DNA of 64,000 nt from JAWLFY01 sp964462125. Lineage in GTDB: Bacteria; Planctomycetota; Planctomycetia; Pirellulales; Pirellulaceae. How positions within the stretch are numbered: position 1 is the stretch's first letter; every line of letters starts with the position of its first letter. Made by a program: the position numbers and the translations under genes. The DNA lies in the NCBI GenBank assembly GCA_964462125.1, contig CAYWXT010000002.1, positions 1 through 64,000 of the forward strand, given 5' to 3'. Below, in pieces: positions 36,884 to 47,161 of this stretch. The notes under the pieces were generated by a model, which ran no database searches, had not been told where the DNA came from, and saw only the letters and a list, made by a program, of their open reading frames with translations.

Positions 36884-37798
36884 CTACCGCGCCACCTCGG
36901 GGGCGCCGACCAGGGAGGGACCGCGACCATCGTGGAAGTAAACCCGGTTGCGGCCGATCTTCTTGGCCGCATACAGCGCCTCGTCAGCGCGTCGGATGAC
37001 CGGAGCGACCACCAAGTCGTCTCGTGGCTCGCTGAGCCCCACACTGATGGTCACCTCCAGCGTCACCGAGCCGCAATCGATCCGCTCGTGGGAGATCTTG
37101 CGCCTCAACTCGTTCATCGTTTCGGCCACCTGAGCCAGCGGGCCGTCGCTGATCACGGCAAACTCCTCACCACCGAATCGGCCGACGAAATGTGCCTCGT
37201 CAAGTTCCGCGTGGAGCATGGCCGCGATTCGCTGCAGCACCTGGTCGCCCACCGGATGGCCGTAGGTGTCGTTGACCACCTTGAAGTGGTCGATATCGAT
37301 CAGGGCCAGCACGAACTTGGGGCCTCCCTTGCGGTAGGCGACGAACCGCTGCTCAAGCTGTTGGTCCACAGCGCGGCGGTTGGAAATCCCGGTCAACCCG
37401 TCGGTGCGGGCTTCGCTCAGGTAGCTCTCGATCTGACGCGTCTGCTGGTCCAATTGCTTCTCCGCCGCCTCCAGCCGGGACTGCAACTGAGCGCTGTTGG
37501 TCATGATCTGGTGGAGCAGCGAGAGAACACGATTTTGCCCTGGTTGCTTTGCCATCGATTCGCGCACCGCGTCCTCGACTTCCCCTAGTCGCGATTGGTA
37601 GTCCGAAACGTCCCCGGCGTATTCGCTCGCCCACTGTCCGAGTTCCTGCAGCAGTTGCAGCATTCGCTCCCGTTCGGCCTCGTCCCATTGGCCGTCCGAT
37701 GCAGGGGGATGGAGTTTCCGGCCGAGGAGGAACCCCAAGCCGAGCAACACCAAGCCGAGCAGCGATCCGGCCACAATCACCAGCGCGTTTCCGGGCAT
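36884..37798 (-). CDS. Membrane-anchored GGDEF diguanylate cyclase
   Basis: A 304-residue protein expected to make cyclic di-GMP. One N-terminal helix (ALVIVAGSLLGLVLLGLGFL) anchors it, a coiled coil follows (about 70-130, for example QLQSRLEAAEKQLDQQTRQI), and the GGDEF domain is intact with ALIDIDHFKVVNDTYGH and the catalytic GGEEF at 209-213. The RxxD inhibitory site expected five residues before GGEEF is absent (DEAH instead), so product feedback is probably lacking. The ATG at 37798 has AAGGA about 9 nt upstream. It lies between glgC (64 nt) and the POT gene (33 nt), all leftward. The signal it senses is unknown. Confidence 0.93.
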   Translation of the reverse strand: MPGNALVIVAGSLLGLVLLGLGFLLGRKLHPPASDGQWDEAERERMLQLLQELGQWASEYAGDVSDYQSRLGEVEDAVRESMAKQPGQNRVLSLLHQIMTNSAQLQSRLEAAEKQLDQQTRQIESYLSEARTDGLTGISNRRAVDQQLEQRFVAYRKGGPKFVLALIDIDHFKVVNDTYGHPVGDQVLQRIAAMLHAELDEAHFVGRFGGEEFAVISDGPLAQVAETMNELRRKISHERIDCGSVTLEVTISVGLSEPRDDLVVAPVIRRADEALYAAKKIGRNRVYFHDGRGPSLVGAPEVAR

Positions 37799-37862
37799 CT
37801 TGCGAATCCTTGTCAACGGCGGGCCGAGACGACCAGCCCCCTCGAGAGACGACCGGCCAGCA

Positions 37863-39104
<1,242 letters not shown>

Positions 39105-39405
39105 CCCTGAATTGCTCCTTGCTCGCTCCCACCAATCGTTCCAGCCTACCAAATAGGCTCTCTGCGGTGGGACGTCGAGATCAAGTTCCAGCCGAAATTG
39201 GCCTGACGTTTGCTCTGCGTTCCAACTGAGTCCGTTAGGTCTGCCGCTGCGACAGCCCCCAGAGGGATGCCGTGAGACGAGCGGCGTGAGGCGAACAGCT
39301 GGCCGACAACATCCGTAGTCGAGCTGTGGTCTGTCGCCAAGGTTGTGCATTGACACCCGAGGCATTCACACCCGAGGCATTCACACCCGAGGAGTCCAAA
39401 CCGAT
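39105..39405. other. Divergent intergenic region, glgC / DegP
   Basis: This 301-nt region holds the promoters of glgC and the DegP gene. Its right end carries three 15-bp repeats (39349-39393, listed separately). No other gene or hairpin was recognised. Confidence 0.4.
39349..39393 (+). repeat. Three tandem 15-bp repeats ahead of the DegP start
   Basis: The unit is attcacacccgaggc, present three times in a row with one change in the first and last copies. Each unit carries an AGG core; the third one ends in GAGGAG together with the next base, which is the ribosome site for the ATG at 39406. The repeat therefore abuts the translation start signal, and the number of copies could vary by slippage. 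Confidence 0.85.
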
Positions 39406-40902
39406 ATGCGTAATCGAACCAAGAACGTGAGCCTGGCGCTCGCCTCGATGATCCTGGGGGCCCTGCTGACCGGACTTGTGCTGAGCCTGCCTCAAGGGAC
39501 CCACAGCGACGTCTATGCGCAGCAGCTCGATGCCTCTGCCGAGGCGCGCAAGAGTCTCGAAGCGGCCGAAGATCTCTCGTCCGCCTTTCGCACCGTCGCC
39601 GAGGCGATGCGGCCAAGCGTGGTCAGTATCCGCACCGTCTTCGCCGCCGAGGAAGGGGAGCGGGGAATGCCGCCGCAATTGCGAGGGATTCCTGACTGGA
39701 TGCTCGAAGACTTCTTCGGTGACCTGGATCAGTTCCGCAGGCAACCCAGGCAACCGGAACGGCGCGGGATGGGCAGCGGCGTGATCGTGCGCGAGGACGG
39801 TTACGTATTGACCAACAATCACGTCGTCGAAGGGGCCGACGAGGTGCGGGTTCAACTCAGCGACGGCCGCACCGTCAGCGGCGAGATCGTCGGCACCGAC
39901 CCGGAAACCGACCTGGCGGTTCTGAAAATCGACGCCACCGGACTCCAGCCCGCCCCCCTTGGCAACTCCGAGGCGATCCGCGTGGGCGATTGGGTCCTGG
40001 CCGTCGGCAGCCCCTTTGGGCTCGACCAGACCGTCACGGCCGGGATCATCAGCGGCAAGAACCGTGTTCAAGGAATCGTCGGAGACGGTCGCGGCTTTGA
40101 GGACTTCCTGCAGACCGATGCGGCGATCAACCCGGGCAACTCCGGCGGCCCCCTGGTGAACCTCAAAGGGGAATTGATCGGAATCAACACCGCGATCCTG
40201 TCGCGCACCGGAGGCAGTGCCGGGGTCGGGTTTGCGATCCCCGTCTCGCTTGCCAAACCAGTGCTCACCTCCATCATCGAGACGGGCGAAGTCCGCCGCG
40301 GCTTCTTGGGTGCTCAGGTAGGCGACGTGAATCCAGATATCGTCGAAGAATACAACTTGCAAGTCGATCGCGGCGCCTTGATCAGCGGCGTCGTCGACGA
40401 TCAACCGGCAGATAAAGCAGGGTTGATGCCAGGCGATGTCGTCACCAAGGTCAATGGGCGCGAGGTCCGCAGCGGTACCCAAGTCCGTAATTTCGTCGCC
40501 AGTCAGTCGCCAGGATCGGTCGTCGAGATGGAAGTCGACCGGGACGGGGAGACGCTGCAAGTTGAAGTTACCCTCGGCGAGCGGACCGATGAAGCGCTGG
40601 CCATGTTCGGCCGCGGCGACCTGTTCGGCGCCCAGCTGATCCCCGTCACCCCCGAGTCGGCTGCCAAGTACGGCTATCCCGATCTGGAAAGCGGACTGAT
40701 CGTCACCGGCGTCGAAGACGACAGCTTGGCCGCTCAAGGTGGCTTGGAAGTCGGCGACGCCATCGTGCGGGCCGGTGGGGTCGAAGTCGAGTCGGTGCAG
40801 CAACTCGCCGAAATCTTCGAACAGGCCGAACAACGCGAGCTGAACCTCCGCGTCGTCGTCCGCCGCGGCAACGCGAGGTTCATGCTCGTGTTCCAGCCCT
40901 GA
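39406..40902 (+). CDS. degP: DegP/HtrA-type periplasmic serine protease
   Basis: A 498-residue exported trypsin-like protease and chaperone. The N-terminal helix (SLALASMILGALLTGLVLSL, 9-28) is a signal or anchor. The catalytic triad is His139 in TNNHVVEG, Asp169 in ETDLAVLKI and Ser246 in INPGNSGGPLVN. Two PDZ domains follow (GFLGAQVGDVNPDIVEEY with DKAGLMPGDVVTKVNG, then SGLIVTGVEDDSLAAQGGLE). The acidic run EDFFGDLDQF before the protease domain is typical of the LA loop. An earlier TTG start (39343) would add a repeat-encoded tail and remove the signal from the N-terminus, so the ATG is preferred. It probably degrades or refolds damaged envelope proteins. Confidence 0.95.
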   Translation: MRNRTKNVSLALASMILGALLTGLVLSLPQGTHSDVYAQQLDASAEARKSLEAAEDLSSAFRTVAEAMRPSVVSIRTVFAAEEGERGMPPQLRGIPDWMLEDFFGDLDQFRRQPRQPERRGMGSGVIVREDGYVLTNNHVVEGADEVRVQLSDGRTVSGEIVGTDPETDLAVLKIDATGLQPAPLGNSEAIRVGDWVLAVGSPFGLDQTVTAGIISGKNRVQGIVGDGRGFEDFLQTDAAINPGNSGGPLVNLKGELIGINTAILSRTGGSAGVGFAIPVSLAKPVLTSIIETGEVRRGFLGAQVGDVNPDIVEEYNLQVDRGALISGVVDDQPADKAGLMPGDVVTKVNGREVRSGTQVRNFVASQSPGSVVEMEVDRDGETLQVEVTLGERTDEALAMFGRGDLFGAQLIPVTPESAAKYGYPDLESGLIVTGVEDDSLAAQGGLEVGDAIVRAGGVEVESVQQLAEIFEQAEQRELNLRVVVRRGNARFMLVFQP

Positions 40903-41023
40903 GCGACGGTAGCCGCGACGTTACCACCGCCTGCCAGCCCCTGTCGAACGCCACCGAATCAGCCGCCAAAGCTGACGGCGGATTCGGTTGGTCAATTGGC
41001 TTCCCGGCGGTACACTGATCGCC

Positions 41024-43045
41024 ATGACCACCGCCACACAACGGCCGACCATCCGGCAGCTTCCGCCAAACCTGGTCAACCAGATTGCAGCGGGGGAAGT
41101 GATCGAACGCCCCGCCTCGGTGGTCAAAGAACTGCTGGAGAACAGCATCGATGCAGGATCGCACCGGATCGAAGTGACGATCACCGGGGGCGGGACCGAG
41201 TCGATCCGGATCAGCGACGATGGCTGTGGGATCGCCCCGGAGCAGCTGCCCCTGGCGGTGACCAGCCACGCGACGAGCAAGCTGCCCGATGACGAGACGC
41301 TGTTCCACGTCGGCACCCTCGGCTTTCGCGGTGAAGCCCTGGCGTCGATCGCCAGTGTCTCGCAATTGGCCGTCCGCAGCCGGGTCGAAGGGGACGAGGG
41401 CGGCCAGGAGATCAACGTCCGGGGAGGCGTCATCGAGACGCCCACCCCCTGCGGCTGTCCGGTCGGCACCGTCGTCGAAGTCCGCCAGCTCTTCTTCAAC
41501 ACCCCCGTCCGCCGACGGTTCCTAAAAACCGAGACGACCGAGCGGGGGCATTTGCTCGAAGCCTTCACCCGGTTGGCACTGGCCAATCCCCGCGTCCATT
41601 TTGTGCTCCGCAGCGGCGACAAAACGCTGCACGATCTCCCCCCCACGACCCGCTGGTCGGACCGCATCGAGGCATTCTTCGGCAAGGAAATCTCCGGGGC
41701 ATTGATCCCGATCGACAATGACGATGGGCAAGTTCACGTCAACGGCTACGTCTGTGACCCCTCGGTCAGCCGCGGCAACACGCGGCTGCAGTACCTGTTT
41801 CTCAACGGCCGGCATATCCGCGACCGCGCCCTGCAACACGCCCTCGGCGAAGCCTACCGGGGACTGCTGATGGTCGGCCGGCAACCGGTCTGCTTCCTGC
41901 GGCTCCAAATGCCGCCGGAGATGGTCGATGTCAACGTCCATCCGACGAAGCTGGAGGTCCGCTTCACCGATGGTGGACGGGTCTACAGCCGCCTGCTGCA
42001 GACGCTGCGGCATCATTTCTTGAGCACCGACATGACCCACCGCGTCGGGCCGCCGCCGGTCGACGAATCCGCAGAACTGCGGTCGGTCCCCGAAAGTGTC
42101 CTCGGGATGTCTCCCCGCCAGGCGGAAAATCAGCGTCAATCGGTGATCGACTGGGCTCGCACCGGAACCACCAACCGAGCGCCCGAAGAGGACCGCCCCG
42201 CGGACGTCACCGGCACCGCCCAACCCGCCTCCACGCTGCCCACCAGTGCCCCTTTCGCGAACCGAGTTCCCGAGTTTCAACCCTTTCCCGGTCCCAGCGG
42301 CGGCGCCGCGTCGATCCCCGCCGGCAATGCGGCCGGACACGCTTCCCACGGTCCCACGGCAACGCCACTCGACGAGGCGGCGCCGTGGGAACAAGGTGCT
42401 GCGGCCGCTGCGGTGGAGGCCAGCAGCGGTGAGGAGGATCGCCCCAGCGTTGGTTATCTCGGTTTCCAAGTCCATCATCGCTACCTGGTGACCCAGGACG
42501 AAGCCGGAATGGTGGTGATCGACCAACACGCCCTCCATGAACGTGTGCTCTATGAGCGCGTGTGTGCCAAGGTGTTGCGTGAAGGGAGCAGCCTGGAGTC
42601 GCAGAAACTGCTCGTCCCCGAACCGGTTTCGCTAACCCCGTCCGAACGGGCGGCAGCCTTGGAAGCACGCGAGGCGCTCGCCCGAGTCGGCCTGGAGGTC
42701 GAGGACTTCGGGGGCGAGTCGATCCTGATCCGTTCCTATCCCGCGATGCTCCGCAATGCCGCCCCGGCGGAGATGCTGCGGACGTTGCTCGAAACGTTGC
42801 TCGGTGCCGGCAAACAACCCGACCCCAAGGACCTGCTGAATCATTTGCTCAGCACGATCGCCTGCAAAGCGGCCGTCAAGGCGGGGGACCCCCTGCGTCC
42901 CGAAGAGATCACCAGCTTGCTCGAACAGCGGGACCTGTATCACGATACGCACCACTGTCCGCACGGCCGGCCGACGGCGCTGTTCTTCAGCCGCGAGGAG
43001 CTCGATCGGATGTTCGGCCGGCTCGGTCCCCGCGGGCGCGGTTGA
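41024..43045 (+). CDS. mutL: DNA mismatch repair protein MutL (endonuclease type)
   Basis: A 673-residue GHKL ATPase that links mismatch recognition to strand removal. The ATPase motifs are complete: KELLENSIDAGSHRIEV, ISDDGCGI, TSKLPDDETLFHVGTLGFRG and the later NGRHIRDRAL and VNVHPTKLEVRF. A variable Pro/Ala-rich linker covers about 355-470. The C-terminal domain carries the nicking-endonuclease motif DQHALHERVLYE (Asp500 onward; pattern DQHA-x2-E-x4-E), ACKAAVK (613) and CPHGRP (645-650). These mark the endonuclease form found where Dam/MutH-directed repair is absent. No mutS is in the window. The gene stands 121 nt after the DegP gene; the start is ATG at 41024. Confidence 0.96.
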   Translation: MTTATQRPTIRQLPPNLVNQIAAGEVIERPASVVKELLENSIDAGSHRIEVTITGGGTESIRISDDGCGIAPEQLPLAVTSHATSKLPDDETLFHVGTLGFRGEALASIASVSQLAVRSRVEGDEGGQEINVRGGVIETPTPCGCPVGTVVEVRQLFFNTPVRRRFLKTETTERGHLLEAFTRLALANPRVHFVLRSGDKTLHDLPPTTRWSDRIEAFFGKEISGALIPIDNDDGQVHVNGYVCDPSVSRGNTRLQYLFLNGRHIRDRALQHALGEAYRGLLMVGRQPVCFLRLQMPPEMVDVNVHPTKLEVRFTDGGRVYSRLLQTLRHHFLSTDMTHRVGPPPVDESAELRSVPESVLGMSPRQAENQRQSVIDWARTGTTNRAPEEDRPADVTGTAQPASTLPTSAPFANRVPEFQPFPGPSGGAASIPAGNAAGHASHGPTATPLDEAAPWEQGAAAAAVEASSGEEDRPSVGYLGFQVHHRYLVTQDEAGMVVIDQHALHERVLYERVCAKVLREGSSLESQKLLVPEPVSLTPSERAAALEAREALARVGLEVEDFGGESILIRSYPAMLRNAAPAEMLRTLLETLLGAGKQPDPKDLLNHLLSTIACKAAVKAGDPLRPEEITSLLEQRDLYHDTHHCPHGRPTALFFSREELDRMFGRLGPRGRG

Positions 43046-43136
43046 GATTGCCACGTTCCATGTTTTGCCGAATGATTTCCTGAGTCGGCTATCCGAGTCG
43101 GACCGAATCTTGATCCCAACTTCCCCGGGCCTCCCC

Positions 43137-44098
<962 letters not shown>

Positions 44099-44102
<4 letters not shown>

Positions 44103-44476
44103 ACCCGGAAGTGCCCGGTCGGTGCGTCGAACGTACTCCAACCGTCGCGGCCAGCTGGCGCCGGCAATTCGCCTTCAGATCCCTCGGTGGTGTGCAGGTG
44201 GGCCTTGGCCACGAAATGGGCCGTCACCGGCGCGGTGATGAACAGAAAGAACGTGATCAGCAACTCCTGGATCGATAGCGGGCCCTGGCCGACGCCGAAG
44301 TACAACATCGAGGCGACCAGGCAGCCCCCCACCCCCAACGTTGTTGCTTTTGAAGGCCCGTGCAAACGGCTCATCAAGTTCGGTAGTTTGAGCAAACCAA
44401 ACGAACCGACGACGATAAAAATGCCTCCCACAACCAAGTGAAACGCGATCAACAGCTCAACGATCCAACTCATCAT
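44099..44476 (-). CDS. mrpG: Na+/H+ antiporter subunit G
   Basis: A 125-residue membrane subunit of the Mrp (Mnh) antiporter. Three helices are visible: IVELLIAFHLVVGGIFIVVG, the run after LPNLMSRLHGPSKATTLGVG, and IQELLITFFLFITAPVTAHF, all diagnostic of the MnhG family. A hydrophilic tail follows. Two ATGs lie in tandem (44476 and 44473); AGGGGAA is just upstream. It is the last gene of the leftward mrp operon, 5 nt after mrpF. Its stop codon shares a CTAG with that of the nitrilase gene. Confidence 0.93.
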
Positions 44477-44481
44477 TTCCC

Positions 44482-44751
44482 CTATTCGATCACATCGCCG
44501 CGGAGCAAAAACCGGCAGTACGCCACGGTCGAGACGAAACTGAACATCGCCAGCAGCAATGCCGATTCGAAATACAACGTCGTCTGCGAACGGATTCCAT
44601 ATAAAATGATCAAAGCGATCGTGTTGACGACCATCGTGTCGACCGCCAACACCCGATCGATCACCTTGGGCCCGATCAACAATCGCCACAGGTTCATCAG
44701 CAAGGCCAGCGACACGGCGGTGAAGCCGAATGCCAATGCGTATCCGATCAT
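44482..44751 (-). CDS. mrpF: Na+/H+ antiporter subunit F
   Basis: An 89-residue membrane protein with three helices. It shows the MnhF markers LWRLLIGPKVIDRVLAVDTM and GIRSQTTLYFESALLLAMFS, and ends VAYCRFLLRGDVIE. It overlaps mrpE by 4 nt at its start and lies 5 nt before mrpG. It is a structural part of the multi-subunit antiporter; in other bacteria all subunits are needed for activity. Confidence 0.94.
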   Translation of the reverse strand: MIGYALAFGFTAVSLALLMNLWRLLIGPKVIDRVLAVDTMVVNTIALIILYGIRSQTTLYFESALLLAMFSFVSTVAYCRFLLRGDVIE

Positions 44752-45287
44752 GGAAGGAACGCCTTGATTCGCCGTTCGTAACGTGACTTGATCCGCCGCA
44801 CCATCGCCTGTTCGTCAGCGACGTCAAGACAGTGCACCAACAAGGTTCGACCGTCGGCGGATAAGTCACTCGCCACCGTCCCCGGCGTCAGCGTGATCGT
44901 CGCAGCCAACACCGTGATCGCCTCCGGACTGGTCACCTCCAAGGGCACCGCAATCCAACGGCTGCGAAGATCGTCCGCCTGCCGAAATACAATCAAGTAA
45001 GCCACCTGCAGATTCGCGATCACGATATCGACCAACAGCACGGCCAAAAAAATCAGCACCCGCCACGGCCGGCGAATCTTCGGTCGCTCCGGCCAAAAAT
45101 GGGCGGTGTAAATCGGGATCAACATCCCCAACACGATCCCCACCATCAGCCCCCCGGCGGTAAAACTGTTAAGCAGGGCCATCCAAAGCCACACCAACAC
45201 CAACGTCAACAGCGGGTGCGGCAGCCATCGTTGCAGAACGCTCCGCGGCGCCTCCTCTTTCGACCTATGCCTCTCCGGGGTCATCAC
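44748..45287 (-). CDS. mrpE: Na+/H+ antiporter subunit E
   Basis: A 179-residue membrane subunit. After a hydrophilic N-terminus of about 20 residues come the helices LLTLVLVWLWMALLNSFTAG and VLIFLAVLLVDIVIANLQVA, then the soluble region with ATITLTPGTVASDLSADGRT, the MnhE hallmark, and LLVHCLDVADEQ. It overlaps mrpD (4 nt) and mrpF (4 nt), so translation is likely coupled along the operon. Confidence 0.94.
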   Translation of the reverse strand: MMTPERHRSKEEAPRSVLQRWLPHPLLTLVLVWLWMALLNSFTAGGLMVGIVLGMLIPIYTAHFWPERPKIRRPWRVLIFLAVLLVDIVIANLQVAYLIVFRQADDLRSRWIAVPLEVTSPEAITVLAATITLTPGTVASDLSADGRTLLVHCLDVADEQAMVRRIKSRYERRIKAFLP

Positions 45288-46810
45288 GGCAAGCCCCCTC
45301 GCTGCTGCCCGAGTACCGCCTCAGTGTACTCGGCCGGCGCGAATAACTGATCCGCCGTCGCATCCAAGTACTCCGTCACCGGCCCGGCCGCCCCGGTCAG
45401 CATCACCAAAATCCCCAACAGCGCCCCGGTGGCCACCATCGGCAGCGCGACCGGAGACTCAACCGCCGGTGCGATGCGCCCCTCGACCGAACCGCTCTTC
45501 CAAAAAAGCACACTCCCGCTCGCCGCAAACCCGATCAACGCCAGCAGCGACGTTCCCAGAACCAATCCCCAGATCCAAGCCCAGCCGGCCAACCCACTGA
45601 CCGCTTCCAGGATCAACAACTTGCCGACAAACCCCGACAACGGTGGCATCCCGATCACCGCGATCGCGGCGACGAAAAACATCGATCCGATCAACCCGTC
45701 ATTGCAAAACCGTGGGGAGGTCGTCAGCGCATCACCGAATCCGGTACGGCGAATGACCACGGCATCGACAATCAGAAACAGCGCCGCGATTGCCAGGGTG
45801 GAGTGAACCAGGTAATACAGCGCCGCCGCTTCACTGCCCGGCGTGAACCCCGCCACGGCGATCAGGAGCGTGCCCATCGACCCCAGGGCCGCGAAGCTCG
45901 CCTGTTGGCCCAGACTCCGCGAGGCGATCACGCCGATCATTCCCACCCCCAACGTCGCCACCGCCGCGGGCATCAACCAATCCGCGGCGAACCAGGCTCC
46001 TTCGCCTGCCGATTCGCCGAACGCCAGCATGAAGACGCGCATGATCGCGTACGCGCCGACCTTGGTCATGATCGAAAACAGCGCGGCGACCGGACCGGCC
46101 GCATTGGCATAGGTCCCCGGCAACCAGAACTGCAGCGGCACTGCGGCTGACTTGATCCCGAACACCACCAGCAACAGCGCGGCCCCTGAGTAAAGCAACG
46201 CCTGGTCCCCGCTCGCCACCTCCGGCACCTTGACCGCCACGTCGGCCATATTGAGCGTCCCCGTCACGCCGTAAATCAGCCCCAGCGCGAACAGGAACAA
46301 CGTCGAGCCGACCAGATTGACCACCATGTACTGGATCCCGGCCCGCAGCCGCGCCGCCCCCCCACCGTGCACCATCAATCCGTACGATGCGATCAACAGA
46401 ACTTCAAAAAAGACAAACAGGTTGAACAAGTCGCCGGTTAAAAACGCACCGTTGAGCCCCATCAGCTGGAATTGAAACAGCGAATGAAAATGCCGACCCC
46501 GCCGATCGCATCCGTTGATCGCATACAGCAAGACCAGCAGCCCGAGCACCGCCGTGAGGCACAGCATCAGGGCCGAGAGACGATCCAGCACCAGCACGAT
46601 GCCGAAGGGGGATGGCCAATCGCCCAGCGAGTAAATCCGCGTGGTGCCATCGGATGCCATCGCCAATTGCAGCAGCCCCACCAACACCAACAGCACCGCC
46701 GAACCGACGGAAAAGACTCGGGCCAGCACGATGTCGTGCCGCACCGCCAGGGCCAGCAGCGGGGCCACGATCGCGGGCACCAAGATCGGCAGGATCAGCC
46801 AGTGATTCAT
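45284..46810 (-). CDS. mrpD: Na+/H+ antiporter subunit D
   Basis: A 508-residue polytopic subunit with about 14 helices, related to NuoN and other complex I antiporter-like subunits. The conserved core is present: HFHSLFQFQLMGLNGAFLTG, LFNLFVFFEVLLIASYGLMV, FGIKSAAVPLQFWLPGTYAN and ALFSIMTKVGAYAIMRV, with the Glu and Lys residues needed for proton movement. It overlaps mrpC by 4 nt at its start and mrpE by 4 nt at its end. Together with MrpA it forms the ion path of the antiporter. Confidence 0.95.
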   Translation of the reverse strand: MNHWLILPILVPAIVAPLLALAVRHDIVLARVFSVGSAVLLVLVGLLQLAMASDGTTRIYSLGDWPSPFGIVLVLDRLSALMLCLTAVLGLLVLLYAINGCDRRGRHFHSLFQFQLMGLNGAFLTGDLFNLFVFFEVLLIASYGLMVHGGGAARLRAGIQYMVVNLVGSTLFLFALGLIYGVTGTLNMADVAVKVPEVASGDQALLYSGAALLLVVFGIKSAAVPLQFWLPGTYANAAGPVAALFSIMTKVGAYAIMRVFMLAFGESAGEGAWFAADWLMPAAVATLGVGMIGVIASRSLGQQASFAALGSMGTLLIAVAGFTPGSEAAALYYLVHSTLAIAALFLIVDAVVIRRTGFGDALTTSPRFCNDGLIGSMFFVAAIAVIGMPPLSGFVGKLLILEAVSGLAGWAWIWGLVLGTSLLALIGFAASGSVLFWKSGSVEGRIAPAVESPVALPMVATGALLGILVMLTGAAGPVTEYLDATADQLFAPAEYTEAVLGQQRGGLP

Positions 46811-47160
46811 TCGCGACTCCGGGCCACCGTTTCTTCGGGACCGAGCAGGTCGACGTGATCGCCATCGCTCTCAAAGTAACCCCGCACCGCCATCACCAAG
46901 ATCAACGCCGTCATTCCGAACGAAATCACGATCGCCGTCAACACCAACGCCTGCGGGATCGGGTCGGCGTGCGCCGCATCGGGATCGAGCACGATGTCCG
47001 GCTGGTTCGTGGCCAAACGTCCTGTCGTGAACAAAAACAGATTGGTGGCATACGTCAGCAGCGTCAGCCCGATCACGACCGTGAACGTTCGCGGACCGAG
47101 CGTCAGGTAAACCCCCGCGGCGGCCATCATGCCCACCGAACTGGCAACCAAAATTTCCAT
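46807..47160 (-). CDS. mrpC: Na+/H+ antiporter subunit C
   Basis: A 117-residue membrane subunit related to NuoK, with three helices: ILVASSVGMMAAAGVYLTLG, FTVVIGLTLLTYATNLFLF, and PQALVLTAIVISFGMTALIL. The HADPIPQALVLTAIVISFG run is the NuoK/MrpC signature. The ATG at 47160 is 1 nt after the stop codon of the fused mrpAB gene. A longer reading frame upstream runs through the end of that gene and has no support. Confidence 0.95.
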   Translation of the reverse strand: MEILVASSVGMMAAAGVYLTLGPRTFTVVIGLTLLTYATNLFLFTTGRLATNQPDIVLDPDAAHADPIPQALVLTAIVISFGMTALILVMAVRGYFESDGDHVDLLGPEETVARSRE

Positions 47161-47161
47161 C

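Noticed and set aside
39343..39405. TTG-initiated extension of DegP through the 15-bp repeats
   Set aside because: It would bury the signal helix and uses a poor start, while the ATG at 39406 has GAGGAG at a workable distance.
39235..40833. Open frame of 532 codons on the - strand opposite the DegP gene
   Set aside because: The DegP frame has the full catalytic triad and PDZ domains; the antisense frame is a GC-driven shadow.
44477..44869. N-terminal extension of the mrpG frame
   Set aside because: It runs through mrpF in another frame; the ATG at 44476 with its own ribosome site gives the standard MrpG length.
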